Shown here in pieces: positions 47,967 to 57,694 of a DNA stretch of 64,000 nucleotides (position 1 is the first letter of the stretch; every line of letters starts with the position of its first letter). The translations under genes and the position numbers were made by a program. Source of the stretch: an uncultured Roseobacter sp. (GTDB taxonomy: Bacteria; Pseudomonadota; Alphaproteobacteria; Rhodobacterales; Rhodobacteraceae); NCBI GenBank assembly GCA_947501635.1, contig CANMWT010000008.1, positions 99,349-163,348 of the forward strand. The letters run 5' to 3'. The notes under the pieces are model-generated. The model did not search any database and was not told the DNA's origin. It saw nothing but the letters and a program-made list of their open reading frames with translations.

Positions 47967-48358
47967 AAAGAGCTCCTCCGCCGGGCGACACAGTCGATTT
48001 CGACCAATGCGCCAACCGCCAAAGCAGTCACACCCACCGTGGTCCGCGCGGGTAGCCTGTCTTCCGGAAAGAAGCTTTTGTAGGTGTCGTTGAAAAGCGC
48101 ATAATCCCGTTCGAACTCCGTCAGAAAACACCTGCACTGCGCGACATCGCTCAGGTCCAGCCCCAGGCCAGCCAGCACGGTTTGCAGATTTTCGATCACC
48201 TGGCGCGTTTGCGCTGCTATCCCCTCGGGCAAGGCCGCATCTGGCGCGCCCGCCACGGTGGGCATCTGGCCGGTCAGGATCACCCAGCCCTCTGCCTCCA
48301 CCGCGTGCGAGAACGGCGCAACATGCTCCGGCGCATCCGAGATATTGTGAAACAGCAT
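47963..48358 (-). CDS. RidA-family enamine/imine deaminase
   Basis: The 131-residue protein has the YjgF/RidA fold: FSHAVEAEGWVILTGQMPTVAGAPDAALPEGIAAQTRQVIENLQTVLAGLGLDLSDVAQCRCFLTE and the C-terminal PARTTVGVTALAVGALVEIDCVA with the conserved arginine that binds the carboxylate. Family members hydrolyse reactive 2-aminoacrylate-type imines. It lies 12 bases after pccB and is coupled to the DUF6497-like gene by a four-base overlap. Confidence 0.93.
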   Translation of the reverse strand: MLFHNISDAPEHVAPFSHAVEAEGWVILTGQMPTVAGAPDAALPEGIAAQTRQVIENLQTVLAGLGLDLSDVAQCRCFLTEFERDYALFNDTYKSFFPEDRLPARTTVGVTALAVGALVEIDCVARRRSSL

Positions 48359-48370
48359 ATTTACAACACC

Positions 48371-49903
48371 TTACAGCGGGATGTTATCGTGCTTTTTCCA
48401 CGGCATCTGAACGGATTTATTCCGCAATGACGCAAAGGCGCGCGCAATTCGTTTTCGGGTTGTCCGCGGCATGATGACCTCATCAACAAAACCGCGCTCC
48501 GACGCGACAAAGGGGTTTGCAAACCGCTCCTCATAATCCGCTGTGTGTTTTGCCAGTTTTTCAGGATCATTGAGATCCGCGCGGTGAATGATTTCCGTGG
48601 CCCCCTTGGCCCCCATCACAGCGACTTCGGCCGAGGGCCATGCGTAGTTGAAATCCGACTGCAGGTGCTTGGACGACATAACCACATAGGCCCCGCCATA
48701 CGCCTTACGGGTAATGACAGTGACCATGGGCACCGTCGCCTCACCATAGGCGAACAGCAGCTTTGCGCCGTGCTTGATTACACCATTATACTCCTGACTT
48801 GTGCCCGGCAAAAATCCGGGTACGTCGACAAGGGTCAGCAGCGGGATTTCAAAGCAATCGCAGAACCGCACGAACCGCGCTGCTTTGCGCGCGCTGTCGA
48901 TGTCCAGAACGCCGGCCAGAACCATCGGCTGATTGGCCACGACGCCAACCGTACGTCCTTCAAGGCGGATGAAGCCGGTGATGATGTTCTTGGCAAAGTC
49001 TTCCTGTATCTCGTAGAAATCCCCCTCGTCGGCCAGTTTCAGGATGAGTTCCTTCATGTCGTAAGGCGTGTTCGGGTTTTCCGGCACAAGTGTATCAAGA
49101 GAAGGCTCGATCCGACCCGGATCATCGAAAAAGGGGCGGACTGGTGGACGCTCGCGATTGTTCGACGGCAGAAAATCCACCAGCCGGCGCACTTCGGCCA
49201 GCGCTTCGACATCATTCTCGAACGCGCCATCGGCCACCGATGATTTACGTGTATGCGTGCTTGCGCCGCCCAGCTCTTCGGCGGACACATGTTCGTTGGT
49301 AACCGTTTTGACAACATCCGGGCCTGTGACGAACATGTAAGAGCTGTCTTTGACCATGAAGATAAAGTCGGTCATCGCGGGCGAATAGACAGCGCCACCG
49401 GCGCAGGGCCCCATAATCACAGAGATCTGCGGCACAACACCCGACGCAGTAATGTTGCGCTGGAAAACCTCTCCGTAACCGGCAAGGGAATCGACACCTT
49501 CCTGAATGCGCGCGCCACCGGAGTCGTTAATACCAATGACTGGCGCACCGTTCTGCACAGCCATATCCATGATCTTGCAGATCTTCTTGGCGTGGGTTTC
49601 CGAAACGGACCCGCCCAGCACGGTAAAGTCCTGACTGAACACATAAACAAGTCGGCCGTTTATCGTACCCCAGCCTGTTACAACACCGTCACCTGCGGGC
49701 TTTTGCTCTTCCATCCCGAAGTCTGTGCAGCGGTGTGAGACAAACATGTCGAACTCTTCGAAACTGCCATCGTCCAGCAGCAGATCCACCCTCTCGCGGG
49801 CTGTCAGTTTTCCGCGCCCATGCTGTGCATCGATCCGCTTTTGTCCACCGCCAAGCCGCGCGGTATCGCGACGATCTTCAAGCTGTTCAAGGATGTCTTT
49901 CAT
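48371..49903 (-). CDS. pccB: Propionyl-CoA carboxylase carboxyltransferase subunit (PccB)
   Basis: The 510-residue protein is a biotin-dependent carboxyltransferase beta subunit: [63 protein letters not shown] (oxyanion) and [50 protein letters not shown]. It transfers CO2 from biotin on PccA to propionyl-CoA. The ATG at 49903 has GGGG five bases upstream. Three TTTGCAAA-type boxes upstream indicate control by the PccR protein. Confidence 0.96.
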   Translation of the reverse strand: MKDILEQLEDRRDTARLGGGQKRIDAQHGRGKLTARERVDLLLDDGSFEEFDMFVSHRCTDFGMEEQKPAGDGVVTGWGTINGRLVYVFSQDFTVLGGSVSETHAKKICKIMDMAVQNGAPVIGINDSGGARIQEGVDSLAGYGEVFQRNITASGVVPQISVIMGPCAGGAVYSPAMTDFIFMVKDSSYMFVTGPDVVKTVTNEHVSAEELGGASTHTRKSSVADGAFENDVEALAEVRRLVDFLPSNNRERPPVRPFFDDPGRIEPSLDTLVPENPNTPYDMKELILKLADEGDFYEIQEDFAKNIITGFIRLEGRTVGVVANQPMVLAGVLDIDSARKAARFVRFCDCFEIPLLTLVDVPGFLPGTSQEYNGVIKHGAKLLFAYGEATVPMVTVITRKAYGGAYVVMSSKHLQSDFNYAWPSAEVAVMGAKGATEIIHRADLNDPEKLAKHTADYEERFANPFVASERGFVDEVIMPRTTRKRIARAFASLRNKSVQMPWKKHDNIPL

Positions 49904-49974
49904 GTTGAACCCCACATTTTTCCTGCGATGTTTGTACCCAAGTATCACCAAGATTCGAAGCTCAAATCAGCAAA

Positions 49975-50022
49975 TTTGCAAACTGTATTCAGAATTAATT
50001 TTGCAAATTGCATAATTGCAAA
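49975..50022. promoter_or_regulatory. PccR/ScfR-type operator cluster between pccB and the MFS gene
   Basis: The divergent intergenic region contains TTTGCAAA at 49975-49982 and at 50000-50007, and a one-mismatch copy ATTGCAAA at 50015-50022. The same box occurs twice upstream of pccR. ScfR-family regulators of propionyl-CoA carboxylase are reported to recognise such TTTGCAAA palindromes in Rhodobacter. Direct binding here is inferred from the motif, its repetition and the neighbouring regulator gene. Confidence 0.8.
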
Positions 50023-50085
50023 TATCGCTGGACTTACTGCAAGTCACAGATAGACAAGCCGGCAGAGCTCACATACAAAATCTCC

Positions 50086-51303
50086 ATGAAGCAAGCGCCT
50101 GTCGTCCGTTTTCTGGATCGGACAACACCCCCTCACATCTCAACGCTGATCCTTCTGGCAGGGATGTCGGCGATTGTGATGAACATGTTTCTGCCCAGTC
50201 TGCCGAAAATGACGGATCATTTTCAGACAGATTACAGCATCATGCAGCTATCTGTCGCACTGTATTTGGGCGTGAGTGGTGCGCTTCAGGTCGTACTTGG
50301 CCCCTTGTCGGACAAATTCGGACGCAGACCCGTTCTGCTTACCGGGCTCTTTGTGTTTCTGCTCGCAACACTGGGTTGCATTTTCGCCCCGTCCGTCGAG
50401 GTGTTTTTGTTTTTCAGAATGTGTCAGGCTGTCGTTGCGGTCGCAATGGTGTTAAGCCGGGCCGCTGTACGTGACATGTTCGAACAGGATCAAGCCGCTT
50501 CTATGATTGGCTATGTCACGATGGGCATGGCCGTCGTGCCCATGGTAAGCCCCATGTTCGGCGGCATTCTGGACCAGCAGTTTGGCTGGCAAGCCACCTT
50601 CTGGGCCCTCTTCCTTTTGGGCGCGCTGACGCTGTGGCTGACATGGGCGGACCTGGGAGAAACCGCCGTAAAAAGTGGGAAAACCCTGACCGCGCAGTTC
50701 AAAGAATACCCTGAGCTGTTAACCTCGCCGCGCTTTTGGGGATATTCGCTGGCTGCCGCTTTCTGCTCTGGCGCGTTTTTTGCCTATCTGGGCGGCGGCC
50801 CTTTCGTGGGCTCCGTTGTATTCGGCATGTCGCCGTTCTGGGTCGGTATCTATTTCGGAGCGCCGGCCATCGGATACTTTTTCGGTAACATGCTCACAGG
50901 CATCTATGCGCAGACGGTGGGCGTCAACAAACTCGTCACGATAGGGACCTTTATCAATGCATTCGGCGTGACACTTTCTTTGGTGATCTTTCTGCTCGGC
51001 TTTGGCTCGCCGCTTAGCTTTTTCGGACTGATGACATTTGTGGGGCTTGGCAATGGGCTGGTCATCCCCAACGCTACCGCCGGCATGCTGTCGGTTAGGC
51101 CGCATCTGGCGGGTACAGCATCCGGGTTGGGTGGTGCCATTATGATCGGCGGCGGCGCTGCACTCAGCGCGCTGGCGGGTGCGGCACTGAACGAGACCAC
51201 CGGCGCCTTTCCGCTGCTCTACATCATGCTGGCCACATCGCTTGCCGCGGTGGTGTCAATGCTGGCGGTGCTGTATCGCGAACGCCAGATCGCCGGTCTC
51301 TGA
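50086..51303 (+). CDS. MFS multidrug-type transporter (Bcr/CflA family)
   Basis: The 405-residue protein has about twelve membrane helices, the MFS motif LGPLSDKFGRRPVLLTGLFVF after helix 2, and the Bcr-type start STLILLAGMSAIVMNMFLPSLPKMTDHF. It probably exports a small solute in exchange for protons. The ATG at 50086 has no strong ribosome site; the longer frame runs into the operator. It shares the PccR-type operator region with pccB and precedes pccR, suggesting coregulation with propionate metabolism. Confidence 0.92.
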   Translation: MKQAPVVRFLDRTTPPHISTLILLAGMSAIVMNMFLPSLPKMTDHFQTDYSIMQLSVALYLGVSGALQVVLGPLSDKFGRRPVLLTGLFVFLLATLGCIFAPSVEVFLFFRMCQAVVAVAMVLSRAAVRDMFEQDQAASMIGYVTMGMAVVPMVSPMFGGILDQQFGWQATFWALFLLGALTLWLTWADLGETAVKSGKTLTAQFKEYPELLTSPRFWGYSLAAAFCSGAFFAYLGGGPFVGSVVFGMSPFWVGIYFGAPAIGYFFGNMLTGIYAQTVGVNKLVTIGTFINAFGVTLSLVIFLLGFGSPLSFFGLMTFVGLGNGLVIPNATAGMLSVRPHLAGTASGLGGAIMIGGGAALSALAGAALNETTGAFPLLYIMLATSLAAVVSMLAVLYRERQIAGL

Positions 51304-51355
51304 ACACGCCCGTTAGGCTGGCATTAACCCTGATAAGGCAGCTTGTTTCGCAGAG

Positions 51356-51395
51356 TTTGCAAAGCTACTTTGTGCAAGCATACAAAATTTGCAAA
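51356..51395 (+). promoter_or_regulatory. Two PccR/ScfR-type boxes upstream of pccR
   Basis: TTTGCAAA occurs at 51356-51363 and 51388-51395, with a degenerate TTTGTGCAA between. The second ends 23 bases before the pccR start codon. Position and identity to the pccB-side boxes suggest autoregulation. Confidence 0.75.
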
Positions 51396-51417
51396 GTTAA
51401 ACAGGGGAAGCTGCCGC

Positions 51418-52818
51418 ATGGCCACACAAAAACTCTACGCAGGGGCCAAGCTGCGCGAGTTGCGCACGCGGTTGGGTCACACGCAAAAAAGCTTTGCCGC
51501 AAAGCTGGGCGTTTCGCTGCCGTACCTCAACCAGATGGAGAACAACAACAGGCCCGTTTCGACAACAGTGGTGCTCGCGCTCGCACAGGAGTTCGGACTG
51601 GATGTGACGGAACTGAGCGAGGGCGACAGCGAGCGGCTGGTCAGCGACATGCGCGAAGCCTTGGCCGACCCGGTTTTCGCCGAGACCCTGCCCCCTGTCG
51701 CCGATCTGCGCCTTGCCGCCTCGAACGCACCGACATTTGCACATGCATTTCTGGAATTGCACCGCAGCTACAGGCAAATGCAGGAGCGCCTGGCCTCGCT
51801 TGATGAAGCACTGGGGCGCGAAGATGCCCGTGCCACACCAAGTCCATGGGAAGAAGTGCGCGATTTCTTCCACTACTGCGACAATTACATCGATGCGGTC
51901 GACCGCGCTGCTGAACACTTTGCGGAAAAGCAGGGAGGTCACCGCAACATCCGCGTGGCGGCTGTGGCAACCTTGGGCAACAGCGGCGTGACCGTGACCT
52001 TCGACGAGACGGACAAGCTGCGGCACTACGACAGCGCCAGCAAAACCCTGCGCCTGTCGCGGCGCGCGCCGGCCGAAACCCAGACCTTTCAGCTTCTCTT
52101 GCAGGTTGCTTTGGTCAAACAGGATCCGCTGCTTGAGGCGACGCTGGATCTGGCGCGGTTTCACTCTGCCGAAGCGCGTTCGATCGCCAAGATCGGACTG
52201 GCCAACTATTTTGCCGGTGCTGCGCTGATGCCATATGGACCCTTTCAGCAGGTCGCATCTGAATGCCGTCACGATCTTGAAGTTCTGGCCGGTCATTTCG
52301 GCGCCTCGGTGGAACAGGTCGCCCACCGCTTGTCGACGTTGCAACGTCCGGGCGCCAAGGGCATTCCCTTTTTCTTTGTACGCGTGGATCAGGCCGGCAC
52401 GATCACCAAAAGACACTCGGCCACGCGGCTACAGTTTGCGCGCTTTGGCGGGGCCTGCCCGTTGTGGAACGTCCATCGCGCGTTTGAAACCCCCGGTCAA
52501 TTCCTGCGTCAGTTGGCCGAAACACCAGACGGTGTCCGCTATATCAGTCTGGCGCGCGATGTGACCAAGGCGGCGGGACGTTTCGGCGCGCCTTTGCGCC
52601 GGTATGCCATCGCTTTGGGCTGCGAGATACGCCACGCGCGCGATCTGGTTTATGCAGACGGGATGGATGTGACCAGCGACCGCGCCTTTGAGCCTATCGG
52701 CATCTCGTGTCGTATTTGCGAGCGCACCAATTGCCACCAGCGCGCGGTACCGCCACTGGAGCGAAAACTGACTGTTGATCCGAACCTGCGGGATGTGCTG
52801 CCCTATAGCGTGGGCTAG
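51418..52818 (+). CDS. pccR: Short-chain fatty acyl-CoA regulator (ScfR/PccR)
   Basis: The 466-residue protein has an N-terminal Cro/CI-type helix-turn-helix (LRELRTRLGHTQKSFAAKLGVSLPYLNQMENNNRPVS), a central ImmA/IrrE-like domain of the ScfR type and a C-terminal DUF2083 domain with cysteines (ISCRICERTNCHQRAVPPL). This matches the family that activates propionyl-CoA carboxylase genes in response to short-chain acyl-CoA. The ATG at 51418 follows GGGGAAG. It is next to pccB and two TTTGCAAA boxes. Confidence 0.92.
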   Translation: MATQKLYAGAKLRELRTRLGHTQKSFAAKLGVSLPYLNQMENNNRPVSTTVVLALAQEFGLDVTELSEGDSERLVSDMREALADPVFAETLPPVADLRLAASNAPTFAHAFLELHRSYRQMQERLASLDEALGREDARATPSPWEEVRDFFHYCDNYIDAVDRAAEHFAEKQGGHRNIRVAAVATLGNSGVTVTFDETDKLRHYDSASKTLRLSRRAPAETQTFQLLLQVALVKQDPLLEATLDLARFHSAEARSIAKIGLANYFAGAALMPYGPFQQVASECRHDLEVLAGHFGASVEQVAHRLSTLQRPGAKGIPFFFVRVDQAGTITKRHSATRLQFARFGGACPLWNVHRAFETPGQFLRQLAETPDGVRYISLARDVTKAAGRFGAPLRRYAIALGCEIRHARDLVYADGMDVTSDRAFEPIGISCRICERTNCHQRAVPPLERKLTVDPNLRDVLPYSVG

Positions 52819-52820
52819 CC

Positions 52821-53489
52821 CTAGCGGCGCGCGGCGCGCCAGCCGGCGGCTTCGGCCTCGGCAGCAGAGCAGAACCAACGCTCTCCTTTGTCTGGGCGGA
52901 TGCTGGTACGGGCATAATCCCGTTGGCCCGGGCTGTGGTAGATGCGCACGCCCTTGGACGAAATGTTTCCTTTAATCGTGCAAGTTGCCCTTGGCGCACT
53001 GGCCGACGCACCCCGTGCTTGGCGAAACGCAGACGGTACAACCACCTTGCTTGCGTGCAGGCCCGCGCCACGGATTGCGGCGCCTTTTTCGTCAAGATCG
53101 TAATCCATGGAATAGCGTCTGTAGGCGAATGCCAGACCGTCTTCGACTAGCGCGCGTGCAACGTCCTGCCCGGCCACGAAACAACGCGCAACGGTGCGGC
53201 CATAGCGGTCTGTGTCCACGGGTTCGCACCGCGCCGTGCGGCCCTGATAGCGCTGTGCCACAACCGAAGTCACCCACGCACCGCAGCGCCAGACCTGACT
53301 GGATCGCGATGTGCAGGTTTGGTCTGCCTCAACGGCATCTATGCCAAAAAGACGTACCCGTGTGCCGCCGATATCAAAGGTATCGCCATCAATAACCGAG
53401 ATCGGGCCGCGTATATCTGATGCATAGGCTACGGGCACACCGACACCAGGAAAAGCAATAAGACATAACAGGATCAACAGACGTCGCAT
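52821..53489 (-). CDS. Secreted thermonuclease-family protein
   Basis: The 222-residue protein has a signal peptide (LLILLCLIAFPGVGVPVAYA) and a staphylococcal-nuclease-like OB fold: ISVIDGDTFDIGGTRVRLFGIDAVEADQ with the catalytic Arg and Glu, and DRYGRTVARCFV with the second Arg. The tail (TIKGNISSKGVRIYHSPGQRDYARTSIRPDKGERWFCSAAEAEAAGW) resembles the excalibur-type/SNase-associated repeat. It is probably an extracellular or periplasmic nuclease. Confidence 0.9.
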   Translation of the reverse strand: MRRLLILLCLIAFPGVGVPVAYASDIRGPISVIDGDTFDIGGTRVRLFGIDAVEADQTCTSRSSQVWRCGAWVTSVVAQRYQGRTARCEPVDTDRYGRTVARCFVAGQDVARALVEDGLAFAYRRYSMDYDLDEKGAAIRGAGLHASKVVVPSAFRQARGASASAPRATCTIKGNISSKGVRIYHSPGQRDYARTSIRPDKGERWFCSAAEAEAAGWRAARR

Positions 53490-53562
53490 CCCTGTCAGAT
53501 GGCACCCCTTTACGGCGCCAACAAGGCGTGGCGTTAAGAAAAGTTAACGTGGTAAATGTCTG

Positions 53563-55221
53563 CTATCTTTGCTCGGTTTCCCAGTGCGGATGCACCCAGG
53601 GCCTGTCGTTGGCACGCGGCAGGGGATCACGCCCCAGAACGGCGTCAGATACCTTTTCACCAACCATGATCGAAGGCCCGTTGAGGTTACCGTTGGTGAT
53701 CCGAGGGAAAATACTGCTGTCGGCAACGCGCAACCCTTCTACACCGATGACGCGCGCCTGCGGATCGACAACTGCCGCCACATCATCACGCCGCCCCATC
53801 CGGCAGGTGCCGCAGGGGTGATAGGCGCTCTCGGCATGCTCTTTGATGCAGTCGTCCAGTTCGGTCTCCGACTGATATGCATCTCCCGGCTGGATTTCAT
53901 GCTTTACGAAGGGTTTGAAGGCCTCTTGCGCAAAAATCTCGCGCGTCAGGCGAATGCAACGCCGGAACTCGACCCAGTCGTCCTCATGCGACATATAGTT
54001 GAACTGGATTTTCGGGGCCGCCTTCGGATCAGACGACGCCAGCGATACCCGCCCCCGCGACTTGGAACGCATCGGGCCCACATGGGCCTGAAATCCGTGG
54101 CCTTCGGCGGCAACCTTACCATCATAGCGCACGGCGATCGGCAGAAAGTGGTACTGGATATCTGGGTACGGAATGCCCGCCTGTGACCGAATGAATGCTG
54201 CACTTTCAAACTGGTTCGACGCGCCAAGCCCTTTTTTGGTAAAGAGCCATTGCGCCCCGATCCAAGCTTTGGACAGAAGATTCCAGTGCCTGTAAAGTGT
54301 GATCGGTTGCCGCGATGCCATTTGGATGTACATCTCAAGGTGATCCTGCAAGTTTTCCCCGACCCCGGGCCGGTCAGCGATCACCTCAATGCCCTGCGCG
54401 GCCAGATGTGCTGCGGGACCAACACCGGAAAGCATTAGAAGCTTGGGCGAATTGATCGCCGATGCCGCAAGGATAACCTCGCGCCGGGCATGCAGGGTTT
54501 TGACCGCTCCACCCTGCTGATACGCCACGCCCACCGCGCGTTTGCCTTCAAAAAGCACGCGCTGCGCCAGCCCCCGGACAAGAGTGCAATTGTCACGTTT
54601 GAGCGCAGGGCGCAGGTAGGCATTTGCCGCAGACCAGCGTCGGCCCTGCCAGACCGTTTGCTCCATCGGGCCAAAACCTTCCTGTTTTTCACCGTTGTAA
54701 TCTGCGGTCGCCTCATATCCTGCTTGCCTGCCCGCCTGCACGAAAGCATCGTAGAGAGGGTTGTCGCGTGGCCCGCGACTGACATGCAGCGGGCCGTCGG
54801 TGCCGCGCCATTCGGAATCCCCCCCGTGCCCGCCGTCGTGCCAGGTTTCCATACGTTTGAAGTAGGGCAATACGTCAGCATAGGCCCAGCCGTCAGCCCC
54901 CTGTTCGTACCAATGGTCAAAGTCCAGTGCATGCCCGCGGACATAGACCATCCCGTTGATGCTTGACGATCCGCCGATCACTTTGCCGCGCGGACAGGCC
55001 AGACGCCGGTTGTTCAGATGGGGCTCCGGTTCTGAGCTGTAGCCCCAGTCATAGCGCTTCATATTCATGGGAAAAGACAGGGCCGCTGGCATTTGGATCA
55101 GCGGGCCTGCATCTGTCCCGCCAAACTCCAGCACCAGAACGGAGGCCCCTGCCTCGCTGAGCCTGTAGGCCATGGCGCACCCTGCGCTGCCAGCCCCGAC
55201 AATGACGAAATCAGCTTCCAC
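53563..55221 (-). CDS. betA: Choline dehydrogenase (BetA), GMC oxidoreductase
   Basis: The 552-residue flavoprotein has the dinucleotide motif [42 protein letters not shown] and the C-terminal HPCGTCRMG region with the catalytic histidine, all typical of GMC choline dehydrogenases. It oxidises choline to betaine aldehyde. The start is a GTG at 55221 preceded by GAGGA that lies across the end of the upstream small gene. betC and betI lie upstream on the same strand. Confidence 0.92.
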   Translation of the reverse strand: MEADFVIVGAGSAGCAMAYRLSEAGASVLVLEFGGTDAGPLIQMPAALSFPMNMKRYDWGYSSEPEPHLNNRRLACPRGKVIGGSSSINGMVYVRGHALDFDHWYEQGADGWAYADVLPYFKRMETWHDGGHGGDSEWRGTDGPLHVSRGPRDNPLYDAFVQAGRQAGYEATADYNGEKQEGFGPMEQTVWQGRRWSAANAYLRPALKRDNCTLVRGLAQRVLFEGKRAVGVAYQQGGAVKTLHARREVILAASAINSPKLLMLSGVGPAAHLAAQGIEVIADRPGVGENLQDHLEMYIQMASRQPITLYRHWNLLSKAWIGAQWLFTKKGLGASNQFESAAFIRSQAGIPYPDIQYHFLPIAVRYDGKVAAEGHGFQAHVGPMRSKSRGRVSLASSDPKAAPKIQFNYMSHEDDWVEFRRCIRLTREIFAQEAFKPFVKHEIQPGDAYQSETELDDCIKEHAESAYHPCGTCRMGRRDDVAAVVDPQARVIGVEGLRVADSSIFPRITNGNLNGPSIMVGEKVSDAVLGRDPLPRANDRPWVHPHWETEQR

Positions 55222-55230
55222 AGGCGATCC

Positions 55231-55488
55231 TCAGGCGTTCAGGTAACCGATCAGAAGCGAGACAAACGCCCCCACATGCACAACCATTATTGCGCGGTCC
55301 TTCCACATCACGCCGACGGCGAACCAAAGAATGATGCCTGCGAAAAAAGCAAAGACATTCCATGGCACGACATTCATGCCTGTCAGACCGTAGCCCACTA
55401 ATTGAATGGCCGTGGCAATCCACTTGACGATGTCGACAGTCTGCATGCCTTGTGGTCCGGGCGGGGTGTTATGGGCTGGTATAGTCAT
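55231..55488 (-). CDS. Small membrane protein of the bet operon (DUF6552-like)
   Basis: The 85-residue protein has three hydrophobic segments (VDIVKWIATAIQLVGYGLTGM, VFAFFAGIILWFAVGVMW, MVVHVGAFVSLLIGYL). It resembles DUF6552-type proteins of the betaine region of roseobacters. Function unknown. It lies 57 bases after betC and immediately before betA. Confidence 0.8.
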   Translation of the reverse strand: MTIPAHNTPPGPQGMQTVDIVKWIATAIQLVGYGLTGMNVVPWNVFAFFAGIILWFAVGVMWKDRAIMVVHVGAFVSLLIGYLNA

Positions 55489-55545
55489 AAGGTGTGGTCC
55501 CTCGGTCGGGGTTGGCTCATAAACCTTTCGCTCTGGTCACGCGGG

Positions 55546-57054
55546 TTACTCCCCACGCGGAAAGCGCTTGCTGTCTTCGAGTACATTCAGGTCCATGTGA
55601 TTGCGCATGTATTGCTCAGACGCATCGCGCAGCGGCTGATAATCCCACGGGTAGTAGCCCCCCGCGCGCAGAGCTTCGTAGACGATCCAGCGGCGGGCCT
55701 GACTTTTGCGAACCTCGCCGTCAAAAGCCTCAAGATCCCAGCGGCTTTCGGACTTCGCGCGCAGGCTGGTAACTGTGCCCTGATGCGCCGGACAGTCCGC
55801 GAGGTTCTTGCGCTCTTGTGGATCGGCCTCAAGATCAAAGAGCTGATCGGGATCAAGCGTACATCGGTTGTACTTCCACTTGCCGTAGCGCAAAGACACC
55901 ATCGGCGCGTAAGAGGCTTCGGCTGCATATTCCATAGCCACGGGTTCGGTACGCTCCTGCCCCTGGCCCATGGGCACAAGCGAGATCCCTGTCGTCCATG
56001 GCATCACATCCTCCATCGACACCGAGGCCAGATCGCACAGTGTCGGGCAGACGTCGATGGTTGAGACGGCTGTATGTTGCACGCCTGGCGCCATCTGAGG
56101 GGCAGAGATCATCAAGGGCACGCGCGCGGACCCTTCGAAAAACGACATTTTGAACCACAGACCCCGTTCGCCCAGCATATCTCCATGGTCCGAGACAAAG
56201 ACGACGATGGCTTCCTGTCTCGTGTCTTCCAGCGTTTGCAGAATGTCGCCGATCTTGTCATCAAGATAGCTGATGTTGGCGAAGTAGGCACGCCGTGCAC
56301 GTTTTATGTCTGTCTCGGTGATATCAAAGCTGCGCCAGTCGTTGGCGTCAAAGATGCGTTTCGAGTGCGCGTCTTGGTCTTCATAGGGAATTGCAGGTAC
56401 ATCCGGCAGCAGGTTGTCGCAGTCTTCATAGAGATCCCAATACTTGCGCCGGGCGACGTAGGGATCGTGCGGATGCGTGAAACTGACCGTCAGGCACCAC
56501 GGACGCGCATCCGCGCCACGGGATAATTCGTAGAGCTTGCGCGTGGCGTTATGGGCGACATCGTCATCGTATTCCATCTGGTTGGACGTTTCCGCAATCC
56601 CTGCCCCGGTGACAGAGCTCATGTTGTGGTACCACCAGTCAATCCGCTCGCCGGGCTTGCGATAGTCAGGTGTCCAACCAAAATCCGCGGGGTAGATATC
56701 TGTCGTCAGCCGCTCTTCAAATCCATGTAGCTGATCCGGGCCGACAAAGTGCATCTTTCCCGACAGGCAGGTTTGATACCCCGCGCGGCGCAGGTGATGC
56801 GCGTAAGTGGGAAGTGAAGCACAGAACTCGGCCGCGTTGTCATAGACCCCCGTCATAGACGGCAGCTGTCCTGTCATGAAAGACGCACGTCCCGGCGCAC
56901 AGAGCGGGCTGGCGGTGTAGGCATTGCGGAACCTTGTGGACCGCGCCGCGAGACGTTTGAGGTTGGGCGCGTGCAGCCAGTCTGCCGGACCGTCGGGAAA
57001 GAGTGTTCCGTTGAGTTGATCCACCATCAGGATCAGAATATTCGGCCGTTTCAT
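55546..57054 (-). CDS. betC: Choline-sulfatase (BetC)
   Basis: The 502-residue sulfatase has the signature ASPLCAPGRASFMTGQ with Cys52, the residue converted to formylglycine (CxPxR), and the metal site NILILMVDQLNG. VFVSDHGDMLGERGLWFKM carries later metal residues. It hydrolyses choline-O-sulfate to choline, the substrate of betA. The ATG overlaps the betI stop by four bases. Confidence 0.93.
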   Translation of the reverse strand: MKRPNILILMVDQLNGTLFPDGPADWLHAPNLKRLAARSTRFRNAYTASPLCAPGRASFMTGQLPSMTGVYDNAAEFCASLPTYAHHLRRAGYQTCLSGKMHFVGPDQLHGFEERLTTDIYPADFGWTPDYRKPGERIDWWYHNMSSVTGAGIAETSNQMEYDDDVAHNATRKLYELSRGADARPWCLTVSFTHPHDPYVARRKYWDLYEDCDNLLPDVPAIPYEDQDAHSKRIFDANDWRSFDITETDIKRARRAYFANISYLDDKIGDILQTLEDTRQEAIVVFVSDHGDMLGERGLWFKMSFFEGSARVPLMISAPQMAPGVQHTAVSTIDVCPTLCDLASVSMEDVMPWTTGISLVPMGQGQERTEPVAMEYAAEASYAPMVSLRYGKWKYNRCTLDPDQLFDLEADPQERKNLADCPAHQGTVTSLRAKSESRWDLEAFDGEVRKSQARRWIVYEALRAGGYYPWDYQPLRDASEQYMRNHMDLNVLEDSKRFPRGE

Positions 57055-57626
57055 GGAGCGGTTTCCAACAATGCATCGAGGGCACGCTGCGCCGTGTCGC
57101 AGGCATCTTTCGCGGAGTGCGAACCCGACAAGGCCGCGCGCAGGTACAGACCATCAATCAAGGCCGCAATCATGTCAGCATGTGCTTTTGGGGCTGCGGA
57201 TATCGGACGCAGCGCATGAATCAGGTTGGACCGAAGCCGCCCCTGATAAAGGCGCAGCAAGCGCAGGGTTTCAGGGTTCGTCTGCGCGGAAGCATATAGC
57301 GTCATCCATGCGCTCACCGTTGCGGGCGCGAAACACGACGGGGCGAAACAGGCATTGATAAGTGCCGTTGCTCTGGCGTGCGGTGTCTTGGCTGCGGCCA
57401 GCGCGCCTGCAACTTCGCGGCTGAAATCACGTAAAATCTGCTGCATTGCAGCCAGAAAAATCTGGTCTTTGCCGCCAAAGTAGTGATGCGCCAGCGCCGT
57501 TGACATGCCTGCGCGTTTGGCAATCTGCCCCACGGTGACATCAAGCGATCCTCTGGCGCCGATTTCAGCGATGGTTGCTTCCACAAGTGCAGATTTTCGG
57601 ATCGGTTCCATTCCGACTTTTGGCAC
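57051..57626 (-). CDS. betI: TetR-family regulator BetI
   Basis: The 191-residue repressor has an N-terminal TetR helix-turn-helix (IRKSALVEATIAEIGARGSLDVTVGQIAKRAGMSTALAHHYFGGKDQIFLAAM) and a ligand domain as in BetI, which binds choline. The GTG at 57626 with GGAGGG five bases upstream is chosen over an internal ATG at 57611. It heads the operon and a BetI-like inverted repeat lies upstream. Confidence 0.93.
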   Translation of the reverse strand: MPKVGMEPIRKSALVEATIAEIGARGSLDVTVGQIAKRAGMSTALAHHYFGGKDQIFLAAMQQILRDFSREVAGALAAAKTPHARATALINACFAPSCFAPATVSAWMTLYASAQTNPETLRLLRLYQGRLRSNLIHALRPISAAPKAHADMIAALIDGLYLRAALSGSHSAKDACDTAQRALDALLETAP

Positions 57627-57668
57627 TTTGCCCTCCCCGGTATTACCGAAGACAGCACTAGACCGTTT

Positions 57669-57690
57669 TTAATTGATCCGTCAATCAATA
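57669..57690 (-). promoter_or_regulatory. Candidate BetI operator upstream of betI
   Basis: On the minus strand the sequence ATTGATTGACGGATCAATTA lies about 43 bases before the betI start. It contains the inverted repeat ATTGA-CGGA-TCAAT (arms 57672-57676 and 57681-57685 with a 4-base spacer), close to the TTGATTGAnCGnTCAAT pattern described for BetI boxes. The site is in the short gap between betI and the preceding DMT gene. Confidence 0.7.
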
Positions 57691-57694
57691 AAAA

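Noticed and set aside
53532..53549. Inverted repeat CGTTAA-N6-TTAACG between betA and the thermonuclease gene as terminator of the bet operon
   Set aside because: The stem is only six base pairs with low GC and there is no T-tract.
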